From JBJXFK01 sp046155505 (lineage in GTDB: Bacteria > Planctomycetota > Phycisphaerae > UBA1845 > Fen-1342): a DNA stretch of 35,821 bases. The position numbers were made by a program, and so were the translations under genes. Below, piece by piece: positions 1 through 7,935 of this stretch. The DNA lies in NCBI GenBank assembly GCA_046155505.1, contig JBJXFK010000322.1, positions 1 to 35,821 of the forward strand, read 5' to 3'. Position 1 is the stretch's first letter, and every line of letters starts with the position of its first letter. The notes under the pieces are model-generated. The model saw only the letters and a program-made list of their open reading frames with translations. It was not told where the DNA came from and did not search any database.

Positions 1-86
1 AGGATGTTGTGAGGCAGGCTGCATGTGGTTGCACTACGCGGGGGCGTGGGCGACTACGGCAAGCCCAAGTGTGAAAGGGATTGGAA

Positions 87-356
87 ATGTCAGTCACCCC
101 CGAAAAAAGAACCGAATTGATCGGTTCGTTCCGCCGCCATGACAAGGATTCAGGCTCGGCGGAGATTCAGGTCGCGCTGCTGACGGAGCGCATTTCGCAG
201 CTTACCGAGCACCTCAAGGGTCACATGAAGGACCACAGCTCGCGCCGCGGCCTGCTCAAGATGGTCGGCAAGCGTTCGGCTTTGCTCAAGTATTTGCAGA
301 AAAACGATCGCGACAAGTACCTCGCGACGATCCAGCGGCTCGGCCTGCGAAAGTAA
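87..356 (+). CDS. rpsO: 30S ribosomal protein S15
   Basis: S15 binds 16S rRNA early in assembly of the small-subunit platform. The 89-residue product has the usual family length. It contains the S15 signatures GSAEIQVALLTERI (about residues 23-36) and HSSRRGLLKMVGKR (about 50-63), which carry the conserved His-Ser and basic rRNA contacts. An in-frame TTG lies two codons upstream at 81. I prefer ATG 87 because AAAGGGA at 74-80 is correctly spaced for it and the family normally begins MSVTPEKR or similar. The gene precedes pnp, the widespread rpsO-pnp order, with about 250 bp between them that hold a long hairpin. The promoter is probably to the left of the window. Identification is secure. Confidence 0.98.
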   Translation: MSVTPEKRTELIGSFRRHDKDSGSAEIQVALLTERISQLTEHLKGHMKDHSSRRGLLKMVGKRSALLKYLQKNDRDKYLATIQRLGLRK

Positions 357-393
357 TCTATCGATCGTGGGACATTACCGCTCAGCGTTTCAA

Positions 394-442
394 CAGCCCG
401 TCGCCATCGCCCGCGCAAGTCGCGAGCGAGGTCGGCGGGCTG
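394..442 (+). promoter_or_regulatory. Long imperfect hairpin between rpsO and pnp
   Basis: Positions 394-403 pair with 433-442 over ten base pairs, one of them G-U. The stem resumes inside with 407-410/426-429 and 412-415/421-424, closing on a five-base loop. No U-tract follows, so it does not look like a simple terminator. In E. coli the same intergenic position carries an RNase III-cleaved hairpin through which PNPase represses its own synthesis. A similar role here is inferred from position only. Confidence 0.5.
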
Positions 443-609
443 CCGCATTTGTGTAGGTGTTGGTTGTTGGGTCCAAGGTGTCAGGTCTGGGGATTGGTCG
501 TTTCGGAGCGATTCAGGACGGGTTGAGCTCGCTCTCTGAACCCCGAAGGCTGAACCCCGAACTCTCTCATCTCAGCAATGTCCGTGTCGGTCGGCAAGGA
601 AAAAGAGAA

Positions 610-2712
610 ATGGTATACAAGTTTGAACGGGAAATCGGCGAGAGCGTCCTCTCCATCGAAGTCGGAAAAATCGCCAAACAGGCACACGGCGCGGCCGTCG
701 TGACCTACGGCGACACGGTCGTGCTGGGCACGGTCGTCACGGGCCCGCCGCGACCAGGAATCGACTTCTTCCCGCTCTCGGTCGACTATCGCGAGAAGCT
801 GTCCGCCGCGGGTCGCATTCCGGGTGGCTTCTTCAAGCGCGAAGGTCGCCCCTCGACTAACGAAACGCTGACGATGCGCATGATCGATCGGCCCATGCGC
901 CCGATGTTCCCGGAAGGGTTCATGGATGAAGTGCAGATTCAGGTCATGGTGCTGTCCGCCGACCTGCAGAACATTCCCGACGTGATCGGCTTCGTGGCGG
1001 CGGCGGCGGCGGTCGAAGTTTCCGGCCTGCCCTTCAACGGCCCGGTCGCGGCGGTGCGCGTCGGCCGTATCAATGGCCAGTTCATCGTCAACCCCAACAA
1101 GGCACAACTCGAACACAGCGATCTCGACGTGGTGGTCGCCGGTCACAAGACCGCGATCAACATGATCGAAGTCGGCTCCAAGGAAATTAGCGAAAAGGAC
1201 TGCTACGACGCAGTCAAGTTCGGGCACGAGAACGGCGTCCTGCCGATCTGCGAAATGCTCGAAGCGCTCAAGGAGCAGGCCGGCAAGCCCGTCACCTGGG
1301 AGAAGCCGGAATCGAACGAGCCGTTCATGGACGAGCTCAAGAAGAAATATTGGAACGAGCTGCTGGCGGCCAAGAGCATCGTCGGCAAGCAGGAGCGCAA
1401 CGCGGCGGTCAAAGCGGTAAACGAAAAGGCCGTTGCCGCGTATGTGCCGGACGAGACCGCCGACGACGCCGCAGCGAAAAAATCGAAGGTCAAGGCCGGC
1501 ATGAAGCTGCTCGAAGAGCGGCTCGTGCGTTCGCGCATCCTCAATGACGGCGTGCGGCCCGACGGTCGCAAGCTCGATCAGATTCGCAAGATCGAGTGCG
1601 AAGTCGGCTGGTTGCCCCGCGTTCACGGCTCGTCGCTCTTCAGCCGCGGCGAGACGCAGGCGATGGTCACGACGACGCTCGGCACGCCCAGCGACGTGCA
1701 GATCATCGACGACATGATGGGCGAGTATAAGAAGCGCTTCATGCTGCACTACAACTTCCCGCCGTTCTCGGTCGGCGAAGCGCGCCGCATCGGCTCGCCC
1801 GGACGGCGCGAGATCGGCCACGGCGCGCTCGCCGAGCGCAGCCTCGAAGCGGTTATGCCGTCGGCCGAAGAATTTGCGTACACCGTTCGCCTCGTGAGCG
1901 ACATTCTCGAATCGAACGGTTCGAGCTCGATGGCCACGGTGTGCGGCGGAACGCTGGCGCTGATGGACGCCGGCGTGCCGATCAAGGCACCCGTCGCGGG
2001 CATCTCGATCGGCCTGGTCGAAGAGGGCAAAAAACACGTCATCTTCACCGACATTCTCGGCGAGGAAGACGGCTTCGGCGATATGGACTTCAAGGTGGCC
2101 GGAACGCGGGCCGGCATCACCGGCGTGCAGCTCGACATCAAAACGCACGGCATCCGCTTCCCGATTTTGAAAGAGGCGCTTGAGGCCGCTCGCAAGGCAC
2201 GCCTGCATATCCTCGACATCATGGAAGAGTCGCTCGGCAAGCCGCGGCCGGAGATCAGCCAGTTCGCGCCGCGCATGCTCACGCTGAAGATCAACACCGA
2301 GAAGATCGGCAAGGTCATCGGCCCAGGTGGCAAGACGATCCGCGCGATCCAGGCCGACACGGGCGCGGAGATCGACATTCAGGATGACGGCACGGTCACG
2401 ATTTCGAGCACCGATTCGGCCGCGGCCAAGAAGGCCTACGAGATCGTGCAGCGCATGACCGAAGAGGTCGCGGTCGGCCGCGTCTACGAAGGCAAGGTCA
2501 TCTCGATCAAGGATTTCGGCGCGTTCGTCGAAATCACCGAGGGTCAGGACGGCCTGTGCCACATTAGCGAGCTGGATGACGCCTACGTCAAGAGCGTGAC
2601 CGACGTGGTACACATCGGCGACACGGTCAAGGTCAAGGTCATCGCGATCGACGATCAGGGCCGCGTCAAGCTGTCGCGCAAGCAGGCGATGCGCGAAGAC
2701 GGCGCGGCGTAG
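610..2712 (+). CDS. pnp: Polyribonucleotide nucleotidyltransferase (PNPase)
   Basis: PNPase degrades RNA 3' to 5' using phosphate and can add tails in reverse; in many bacteria it works with degradosome partners. The 700-residue protein has the full family layout. A first RNase PH domain contains FFKREGRPSTNETLT. An alpha-helical linker follows. The second RNase PH domain has RPDGRK and the GDMDFKVAGT block that carries the catalytic aspartate. After it come a KH domain (IGKVIGPGGKTIR, about residue 560) and an S1 domain (about 625-695, DFGAFVEI and HISEL). The frame stays open upstream to 457, but ATG 610 has AAGGA at 596-600 and begins where the family begins. The leader holds a hairpin and a 14-bp tandem duplication at 536-563. 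Identification is secure. Confidence 0.98.
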   Translation: MVYKFEREIGESVLSIEVGKIAKQAHGAAVVTYGDTVVLGTVVTGPPRPGIDFFPLSVDYREKLSAAGRIPGGFFKREGRPSTNETLTMRMIDRPMRPMFPEGFMDEVQIQVMVLSADLQNIPDVIGFVAAAAAVEVSGLPFNGPVAAVRVGRINGQFIVNPNKAQLEHSDLDVVVAGHKTAINMIEVGSKEISEKDCYDAVKFGHENGVLPICEMLEALKEQAGKPVTWEKPESNEPFMDELKKKYWNELLAAKSIVGKQERNAAVKAVNEKAVAAYVPDETADDAAAKKSKVKAGMKLLEERLVRSRILNDGVRPDGRKLDQIRKIECEVGWLPRVHGSSLFSRGETQAMVTTTLGTPSDVQIIDDMMGEYKKRFMLHYNFPPFSVGEARRIGSPGRREIGHGALAERSLEAVMPSAEEFAYTVRLVSDILESNGSSSMATVCGGTLALMDAGVPIKAPVAGISIGLVEEGKKHVIFTDILGEEDGFGDMDFKVAGTRAGITGVQLDIKTHGIRFPILKEALEAARKARLHILDIMEESLGKPRPEISQFAPRMLTLKINTEKIGKVIGPGGKTIRAIQADTGAEIDIQDDGTVTISSTDSAAAKKAYEIVQRMTEEVAVGRVYEGKVISIKDFGAFVEITEGQDGLCHISELDDAYVKSVTDVVHIGDTVKVKVIAIDDQGRVKLSRKQAMREDGAA

Positions 2713-2755
2713 GTCAAGAGCCGCTCGGCTAAGCGCTGGGGATGATGAAATTCGA

Positions 2756-2792
2756 GGCACGCGTGTGATGCGGTGAGCGTTGCACGCGTGCC
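2756..2792 (+). terminator. Hairpin downstream of pnp
   Basis: GGCACGCGTG at 2756-2765 pairs perfectly with 2783-2792. The stem continues inward for about six more pairs with several G-U wobbles and closes on a five-base loop. It lies 44 bp after the pnp stop, where the rpsO-pnp transcript would end. Only a weak T-run follows, so it may act as a 3' stabilising hairpin as much as a terminator. Confidence 0.5.
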
Positions 2793-2855
2793 GCGGCGAT
2801 TTCGGGGACGTACGGTTCGGCGAGGCAGGCGCCCGAAATGTGGTTCGAAAATGAC

Positions 2856-2884
2856 TTGATTTGAAATTCGCGCGTGGCTATCAT
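2856..2884 (+). promoter_or_regulatory. Sigma70-type promoter for the VOC-fold gene
   Basis: TTGATT at 2856-2861 and TATCAT at 2879-2884 are separated by exactly 17 bp. This gives a start near 2890 and a leader of about 45 bases before ATG 2936. The block lies in an AT-richer stretch. It suggests that the VOC gene is transcribed separately from pnp. Confidence 0.55.
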
Positions 2885-2935
2885 CCTAACATAAGCCGAA
2901 CAGTGGCCGAGTTCACTTTGCAAAAGGAGCTGAGA

Positions 2936-3394
2936 ATGGCTGTGAATTACATGCCGCCGGGGAATCACACGATTACGCCGCATTTGGTCATTCGCGGTGC
3001 GGGCAAGGCGATCGAGTTCTATCAGAAGGCGTTCGGTGCAGAGGAGCACTGTCGCATGCCCGGCCCGGGCGGCATGATCATGCATGCCGAGTTGCGTATC
3101 GGCGATTCGCTGCTGTTTCTATGCGATGAGTTTCCAGACTACGGCGCGCTCTCGCCCGAGTCGATCAACGGATCGCCCGTAACGATTCACCTGTACGTTC
3201 CGAACGCCGACGCCGCGTGGGATCGCGCGGTGAAGGCGGGCGCGACGGTGGAAGCGCCGCTGGAGAATGCGTTTTGGGGCGACCGATATGGCAAGCTGAA
3301 AGACCCGTTCGGGCACAAGTGGTCGATCGCGCAACATATCGAGGATGTGACGCCGGAAGAGATGCAGGCACGCATGGCGAAGATGTGCGGGTAG
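2936..3394 (+). CDS. VOC superfamily protein, PhnB/glyoxalase-like
   Basis: This 152-residue protein belongs to the vicinal oxygen chelate fold, in the PhnB-like group often annotated as glyoxalase or bleomycin-resistance-like. It opens with ITPHLVIRGAGKAIEFYQKA, typical of the first beta-alpha-beta module. It continues with MIMHAELRIGDSLLFL and, in the second module, FWGDRYGKLKDPFGHKWSIA, whose DPFGH..W motif is the family hallmark. A 3-demethylubiquinone-methyltransferase-like label is also common for this group. ATG 2936 is chosen because AAGGAG at 2924-2929 precedes it. The frame stays open upstream to 2861, but that part overlaps the promoter. The substrate cannot be inferred from sequence. 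Fold assignment is firm, function open. Confidence 0.9.
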   Translation: MAVNYMPPGNHTITPHLVIRGAGKAIEFYQKAFGAEEHCRMPGPGGMIMHAELRIGDSLLFLCDEFPDYGALSPESINGSPVTIHLYVPNADAAWDRAVKAGATVEAPLENAFWGDRYGKLKDPFGHKWSIAQHIEDVTPEEMQARMAKMCG

Positions 3395-3420
3395 CCGTCG
3401 GGCACGCGTAGCCCATTCGC

Positions 3421-3444
3421 CGCGGCGACCCCAGAGTCGCCGCG
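3421..3444 (+). terminator. Hairpin after the VOC gene
   Basis: CGCGGCGAC at 3421-3429 pairs perfectly with GTCGCCGCG at 3436-3444 around a six-base loop, 27 bp after the VOC stop codon. There is no long T-run. It is probably a 3'-end hairpin. Confidence 0.4.
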
Positions 3445-3521
3445 TTGGGCGGCGATAGCCGCGACCGTTCCGGCGAATTTCCGCCTCGTTCGGGCAGTGT
3501 TCATTCAGGCACCATTGGATT

Positions 3522-3636
3522 GGCTAGTGCGCTGTCAGGCTTGAATCGCCGGATGCGGTGGGCAACCTGCCCGCCCGCGCAAACAGAATGCCTGCGCCAC
3601 CCAACCCGTCAAATCACGGTTGACGGCGCACTAGCC
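3522..3636. mobile_element. MITE-like element with 16-bp terminal inverted repeats
   Basis: The ends at 3522-3537 and 3621-3636 are inverted repeats of 16 bp with one mismatch (GGCTAGTGCGCTGTCA against TGACGGCGCACTAGCC). The element is 115 bp and encodes nothing recognisable. It contains an internal palindrome (GGTGGGCA, three-base loop, TGCCCGCC). Each end contains CTAG, the preferred target of IS630-type transposases, which duplicate the central TA. It could therefore be a non-autonomous IS630/Tc1-like element. The right arm contributes the TAG stop codon of the hydrolase gene on the other strand. No transposase is present in the window. Confidence 0.5.
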
Positions 3637-4605
3637 GAAATGTCGCGCCTGAATCACTAGGCGATCGACGCCTCGCAAGATGTCCCGCATGAGCGCTTGA
3701 ACCTTCTTCTCGTAAAAATATGCTGAGTGGATGTTCTTTTGCTCAGGTCTGAATAGGTCCGAGCAATCGATGTCCCAGACATTGTCCGGAGCGAGCGTCT
3801 CGCGATCCAGTCCGCTTCGGCCTAGTCGACGCTTACCGAAATGCTTCATTCCGGCCGAGAGTCCCAAGACCGAATCGCGACCGGTGTAGAGCGCGGTGAC
3901 GCGGTACGTCAGATTTGCGATTGCGTCGCCGTCGCTTCGCGTTACCGCTTCACCGCCGCGAAACAGATCGTTGTCCACATCCGCGGCGACCATCAAAACC
4001 TGATTGAGTAGGCTCAGCAGCAGTGGTTGGTTCTTCCTGGTCCATACGTGCTGCAACGCCCGTTGCAGGACAAAATTGCCCATGCTGTGCGCGATGATCG
4101 ACGTTTTTGCCTTGCAGGCTTTTGCCGAATTCGCGGCGGCGTCAGCCTGTTTCTTGAGCAGCCAGTCGTACAGCCACGAAAATACCTCGGCCAGTTCTGG
4201 CGCGGTCTTCTCCGCATCGATCCGATCGGGCAAATAATTAATGCTCTTGCCGTCAGACGGCCATGTGAACAGGACGCACACGCCGAGGCTCTTGTTGCCG
4301 GTGAACAAATTATCGCAGAGGCCTTGATACCAGTCGACTGCGTCCTTCCAGGTGACGTTGAAGCCGTGAATGGCCAGGGTTACATGCCGCTGCGATTCGT
4401 GATTCGCTTCGGCCAACACGGGAAACTGGTCGGCGGCCTTTCGAAGCTGTGCCTTCAATTCTCCGGCGCTAACTTTTGTCCAGTTGGAAAAGTCGGTCAG
4501 CGCGCTGGACGAATTCATCCAGTACGAAAGCTGATCGCGGTCCGATCCGAGGCCGCTCTTGCTCACATTGCGATTGGTGATCATCCAGTATTGAGTGGCC
4601 GCCAT
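3631..4605 (-). CDS. Alpha/beta hydrolase, COG4782 (DUF900)-like
   Basis: This 324-residue protein has the fold and motifs of the COG4782/DUF900 esterase-lipase-like family. The oxyanion-hole strand reads VTLAIHGFNVTWKDAV (residues 75-90). The nucleophile elbow is IIAHSMGNFVLQ, with Ser174 in an AHSMG variant of GxSxG. An Asp-rich stretch VAADVDNDLF (about 207-216) and His293 in NIHSAYF are candidates for the other triad residues. No signal peptide or membrane segment is seen, so it is probably cytoplasmic. ATG 4605 follows GGAG at a nine-base gap. The stop codon lies inside the right end of the MITE-like element, so the native C-terminus may have been altered. The substrate is unknown. Confidence 0.8.
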   Translation of the reverse strand: MAATQYWMITNRNVSKSGLGSDRDQLSYWMNSSSALTDFSNWTKVSAGELKAQLRKAADQFPVLAEANHESQRHVTLAIHGFNVTWKDAVDWYQGLCDNLFTGNKSLGVCVLFTWPSDGKSINYLPDRIDAEKTAPELAEVFSWLYDWLLKKQADAAANSAKACKAKTSIIAHSMGNFVLQRALQHVWTRKNQPLLLSLLNQVLMVAADVDNDLFRGGEAVTRSDGDAIANLTYRVTALYTGRDSVLGLSAGMKHFGKRRLGRSGLDRETLAPDNVWDIDCSDLFRPEQKNIHSAYFYEKKVQALMRDILRGVDRLVIQARHFG

Positions 4606-4773
4606 AATCTCGTTCTCCGCTACGAATTTCGATCAGGACGCGCGTGTCAATGACGATATCTAACGCGGAACACCTGGCTGGCTCACCCCGCGAAGATACC
4701 AGCGACGCGCCGGCGCGTCGCAAAGCGATCGTCATCGCAGACGGATCGGTTGCCGTCGCGGCTCACGGCGCGA

Positions 4774-5544
4774 TCAGACCGCGACTTCTTCTTCGTCTTC
4801 CTTCGACCGTGCGTCGGTGACCGATACCGTTTCGAGAACCTTGTTCAGCCGCTGGCGCACCATCGGCAGGAACATTACATGCGGGATGCGTCGCAGCTCC
4901 TGCGTGCCGCTGGCGTTGTAGACGATCATCGTGCCTGCCAGGCCGAGCAGCATCTCAAACACGTCAGGGAACTCGGTGCGAATCGTCTTCGCGCCGCGGC
5001 CGAGCGAGTCGTCCATTCGCCCCAGCGAATAGTGCTCGAATTCGTTGTGCGTGATCCGCCAGTGATCGTTCAGCCGTGCGTACACGATCATGATCAGATA
5101 CGGCACGAGCAGGACGATGCTGATCGCCAGCCCGAGCGCACCGTTGTACTGCACGTCGATCGAATCGAGCCAACCGAGCAGCCAGCCGAAGACGGGGATG
5201 TTTCGAACCGCATTGAGATAAAGGCCCAGGATCCAGCAGGCGAAGATGGCGACGAACCAGAAAATCGCCTGATTGCGGTTCACGTCGACGCCCATCGCCA
5301 GAATGACGACGCCGAGGATCGTGATGTAGACCCAGCCAAGCGTTTCGAGCGCGCCGGGGTTCAGCGCGTGCGCGAACGTGTAGAAAATCAGGCCGGCCAA
5401 AATAATCGGCCAGATAAACAGCAGCTTGGGATAGCCGACGAATCGCACCTCATGAATCGAATTCTTGGAATCCGGCGACTTGTGTGCGTGCGGCGGCACA
5501 ACGGTCGAGGGGGTCGGCGTCGAACCGCCCGGGGTCGAGCTCAT
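4774..5544 (-). CDS. Multi-pass membrane protein, possible PH-like cytoplasmic domain
   Basis: This 256-residue protein is not matched to a named family. A Pro/Thr-rich N-terminus is followed by about four hydrophobic segments: LLFIWPIILAGLIFYTFA, LGWVYITILGVVILAMGV, AIFWFVAIFACWILGLYL and GLAISIVLLVPYLIMIVY. The C-terminal part, from RITHNEFEHYSLGRMDDS to the end, alternates short strands and a terminal helix (FLPMVRQRLNKVLE). This is reminiscent of bacterial PH domains of the DUF304 type, but that is an inference. The tail is acidic (EDEEEV). ATG 5544 is preferred over an in-frame codon ten residues upstream because AAAGGA precedes it at six bases. It is separated from uvrB by a strong inverted repeat. 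Confidence 0.75.
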   Translation of the reverse strand: MSSTPGGSTPTPSTVVPPHAHKSPDSKNSIHEVRFVGYPKLLFIWPIILAGLIFYTFAHALNPGALETLGWVYITILGVVILAMGVDVNRNQAIFWFVAIFACWILGLYLNAVRNIPVFGWLLGWLDSIDVQYNGALGLAISIVLLVPYLIMIVYARLNDHWRITHNEFEHYSLGRMDDSLGRGAKTIRTEFPDVFEMLLGLAGTMIVYNASGTQELRRIPHVMFLPMVRQRLNKVLETVSVTDARSKEDEEEVAV

Positions 5545-5691
5545 TGCAAATCCTTTCGCTGGTGTCTGGCGCAACTTCGGCGCGTCGTCCGGACAGGACT
5601 TCGCGCATCGCTCGCGAATCTTCTCGCGAATCGGACAGGTGTCGAGGAGAATTTAGCGGCTTTTTGATAGTCGGCAAAGCGGCGCAGCCGC

Positions 5692-5750
5692 GGAGCATCG
5701 GCCTCCGGCCGGGGCCCACGCTGGCGTCACCGGCCGGAGGCCGATGCTCC
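5692..5750. repeat. Perfect 21-bp inverted repeat
   Basis: Positions 5692-5712 and 5730-5750 are perfect reverse complements around a 17-base spacer. The arms are themselves rich in GGCC/CCGG, so alternative foldings exist. The element lies 47 bp beyond the uvrB stop codon on the minus strand, where it could end or stabilise the transcript. No T-run follows in that direction. A further short palindrome sits at about 5679-5692. It looks like a dispersed GC-rich element rather than a tailored terminator. Confidence 0.7.
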
Positions 5751-5796
5751 CCGCGCGAATTTGCGCCGCATTTCTCCGTGCGAGTCGGCCCGAATT

Positions 5797-7869
5797 TCAT
5801 CGCCGCTTCTGCGGGCGGCGATTCTGGTTTTTGGGCTTCCAACCGTCGTCGCGGCCTTTCGAGCCGGAGCGCGGCCGGGCGTCGGCGGCGGCGACTGTCT
5901 CGGCACTCGACTGCTTGAGCTTCGAAATGTGGTCACGCAGCGACGCGGCCTTCTCGAAATCCAGTTCCTCTGCAGCCTGCAACATCTCCTTTTCCAGGTC
6001 ACCGACGAGCTCGTCGCGGTCGAAGTCCTCTTCGTCGGCGTGCACCGCCTCACGCACCCGGCGGGCCGCGGCGACCTCGGTCAGCAGGCTCTCGCGAATG
6101 CTCTTTTTCACCTGCTCGGGCGTGATGCCGTTGTCGGCGTTGTATTTGAGTTGGATCGCGCGACGGCGATCGGTCTCATCCATGGCACGCCGCATCGAGT
6201 CGGTGGTCTTGTCGGCGTAGAGCACCACCAGCGCGTTCACGTTTCGCGCGCAGCGGCCGATCATCTGCACCAGCGACGTTTCGCTGCGCAGGAAGCCCTC
6301 CTTATCGGCGTCGAGAATCGCGACCAGCGAAACCTCGGGCAAGTCGAGGCCCTCACGCAGCAGATTGACGCCGACGAGCACGTCAAAGCTGCCCAGCCGC
6401 AGCTCGCGCAAGATTTCGACGCGCTCGAGCGTTTCGATCTCGCTGTGCAGATAGCGGCATCGCAGCCCCGCTTGCTGCATGTACGTCGAGAGATCCTCCG
6501 CAAGCCGCTTGGTCAACGTCGTCACTAGCACACGCTCGCCGACCGCGACGCGCTCCTGCGCTCGTTGGAGCAAGTCGGGCACCTGTCCGCGGGCCGGGCG
6601 CACCTCGATCGTCGGATCGACCAGGCCGGTCGGGCGGATGATCTGTTCGACGACTTCGCCGCCGCACTTTTCGAGTTCGTACTTATTCGGCGTGGCGCTG
6701 ACGAACATCACGCTCTTCCACATGTTCTCGAACTCTTCGAACCGCATCGGGCGGTTGTCGAGGCAGCTCGGCAGGCGGAAGCCGTGCTCGACGAGCACTT
6801 CCTTCCGAGATCGGTCGCCGCCGTACATCGCGCCGATCTGCGGGATGGTGACGTGCGATTCGTCGATGATCATCAGGAAATCCTGCGGGAAATAGTCGAC
6901 GAGCGTGTAGGGTTTGCTTCCCGGCTGCGTGCGGTTCAGGTGGCGTGTGTAGTTCTCGATGCCGTTGCAATAGCCGACTTCGAGCATCATTTCGAGATCG
7001 TATTTCGTGCGGGCGAGCAACCGCTGGGCTTCGAGCAATTTCCCGTGATGGCGCAGCTGCATGACCCGCTCATCAAGCTCGGCCCGAATCGACTCGACCG
7101 CCGTTTGCAGATTCTCCTCGGGCATGACGTAATGCACGGCGGGATAGACGAACACCGTCTCGCGCGTCTGCAGCACCGCGCCGGTGAGCGGATGGATGTA
7201 CGCCAGCTTCTCGATCAGGTCGCCGAACATTTCGACGCGGATCGCGAATTCTTCGTGAGCGGGGTACAGCTCGACCACATCGCCGCGCACGCGGAACGTG
7301 GCCCGCATCAGTTCGGTGTGATTGCGTTCGTATTGCAGCCGCACGAGCTTTTTGAGCAGTTCGTCGCGTTCGACGATTTCGCCCACGCGCAGCGCGATGA
7401 CGCTCGATTTGTATTCGTCCGGCGAGCCGAGGCCGAATATGCACGAGACGCTGGCAACGACGACCGTGTCCTGACGTGAGACGACGGAACTGGTCGCCGA
7501 GAGTCGCAGGCGGTCGAGATCGTCGTTGCGCGAGGCGTCTTTCTCGATGTAGATGTCGCGTTGTGGGATGTACGCCTCGGGCTGGTAGTAGTCGTAATAG
7601 CTGACAAAAAATTCGACCGCGTTGTTGGGCATGATCTCGCGGAACTCTTCAAAGAGCTGGGCCGCGAGCGTTTTGTTGTGCGACAGGATCAGCGTCGGCT
7701 TGCCGAGGCGGGCGATGGTGTGGGCCATCGTGAAGGTCTTGCCCGAACCGGTCACGCCGAGCAGCGTTTGGAATCGCTTTCCTTCGCCAAACCCGGCGAC
7801 GAGCTTTTCGATCGCCTGAGGCTGGTCGCCGCTGGGCTTGTAGGGGCTGATGATCTGGTACTGGCTCAT
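5797..7869 (-). CDS. uvrB: UvrABC system protein B
   Basis: UvrB is the damage-verifying helicase-like subunit of nucleotide excision repair; it is loaded by UvrA and then recruits UvrC. The 690-residue protein has Walker A GVTGSGKT (38-45). The beta-hairpin region SYYDYYQPEAYIP supplies the tyrosines that probe DNA. The DEAD-like motif is MIIDESHVTIPQ, and the helicase C-terminal motifs include VGVNLLREGLDLPEV and QMIGRCARN. A UVR domain near the C-terminus (DLEKEMLQAAEELDFEKAASLRD) binds UvrC. GGGGAG precedes the ATG. A perfect TATAAT lies about 40 bp upstream. The basic tail after the UVR domain (KGRDDGWKPKNQNRR) is lineage-specific. No SOS-like operator was seen upstream. Confidence 0.98.
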   Translation of the reverse strand: MSQYQIISPYKPSGDQPQAIEKLVAGFGEGKRFQTLLGVTGSGKTFTMAHTIARLGKPTLILSHNKTLAAQLFEEFREIMPNNAVEFFVSYYDYYQPEAYIPQRDIYIEKDASRNDDLDRLRLSATSSVVSRQDTVVVASVSCIFGLGSPDEYKSSVIALRVGEIVERDELLKKLVRLQYERNHTELMRATFRVRGDVVELYPAHEEFAIRVEMFGDLIEKLAYIHPLTGAVLQTRETVFVYPAVHYVMPEENLQTAVESIRAELDERVMQLRHHGKLLEAQRLLARTKYDLEMMLEVGYCNGIENYTRHLNRTQPGSKPYTLVDYFPQDFLMIIDESHVTIPQIGAMYGGDRSRKEVLVEHGFRLPSCLDNRPMRFEEFENMWKSVMFVSATPNKYELEKCGGEVVEQIIRPTGLVDPTIEVRPARGQVPDLLQRAQERVAVGERVLVTTLTKRLAEDLSTYMQQAGLRCRYLHSEIETLERVEILRELRLGSFDVLVGVNLLREGLDLPEVSLVAILDADKEGFLRSETSLVQMIGRCARNVNALVVLYADKTTDSMRRAMDETDRRRAIQLKYNADNGITPEQVKKSIRESLLTEVAAARRVREAVHADEEDFDRDELVGDLEKEMLQAAEELDFEKAASLRDHISKLKQSSAETVAAADARPRSGSKGRDDGWKPKNQNRRPQKRR

Positions 7870-7907
7870 GGCGCTCCCCGCGGCAGCGGCGTTTCAGCGA
7901 ACGCAGC

Positions 7908-7913
7908 ATTATA
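7908..7913 (-). promoter_or_regulatory. -10 element of the uvrB promoter
   Basis: A perfect TATAAT on the minus strand lies in the 66-bp gap between the parE stop and the uvrB start. No convincing -35 hexamer is found 16-18 bp upstream. A start near 7901 would give a leader of about 30 bases that includes the uvrB ribosome-binding site. Confidence 0.45.
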
Positions 7914-7935
7914 GGGGTTCGGGAAGCGCCGGAGA

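Noticed and set aside
457..609. N-terminal extension of PNPase from 457
   Set aside because: ATG 610 has a ribosome-binding site and starts where the family starts; the upstream part overlaps a repeat-containing leader.
481..2760. Long open frame antisense to pnp (759 codons)
   Set aside because: It mirrors the high-GC codon pattern of pnp, is rich in Arg, Asp and His without domain features, and lies opposite a gene that is secure from end to end.
4606..4735. Minus-strand stretch reading VIDTRVLIEIRSGE, like the start of a PIN toxin
   Set aside because: Only about a dozen residues resemble a PIN domain, and the frame then runs antisense-free into the hydrolase start with no further PIN residues. 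It may be a relic but cannot be supported.
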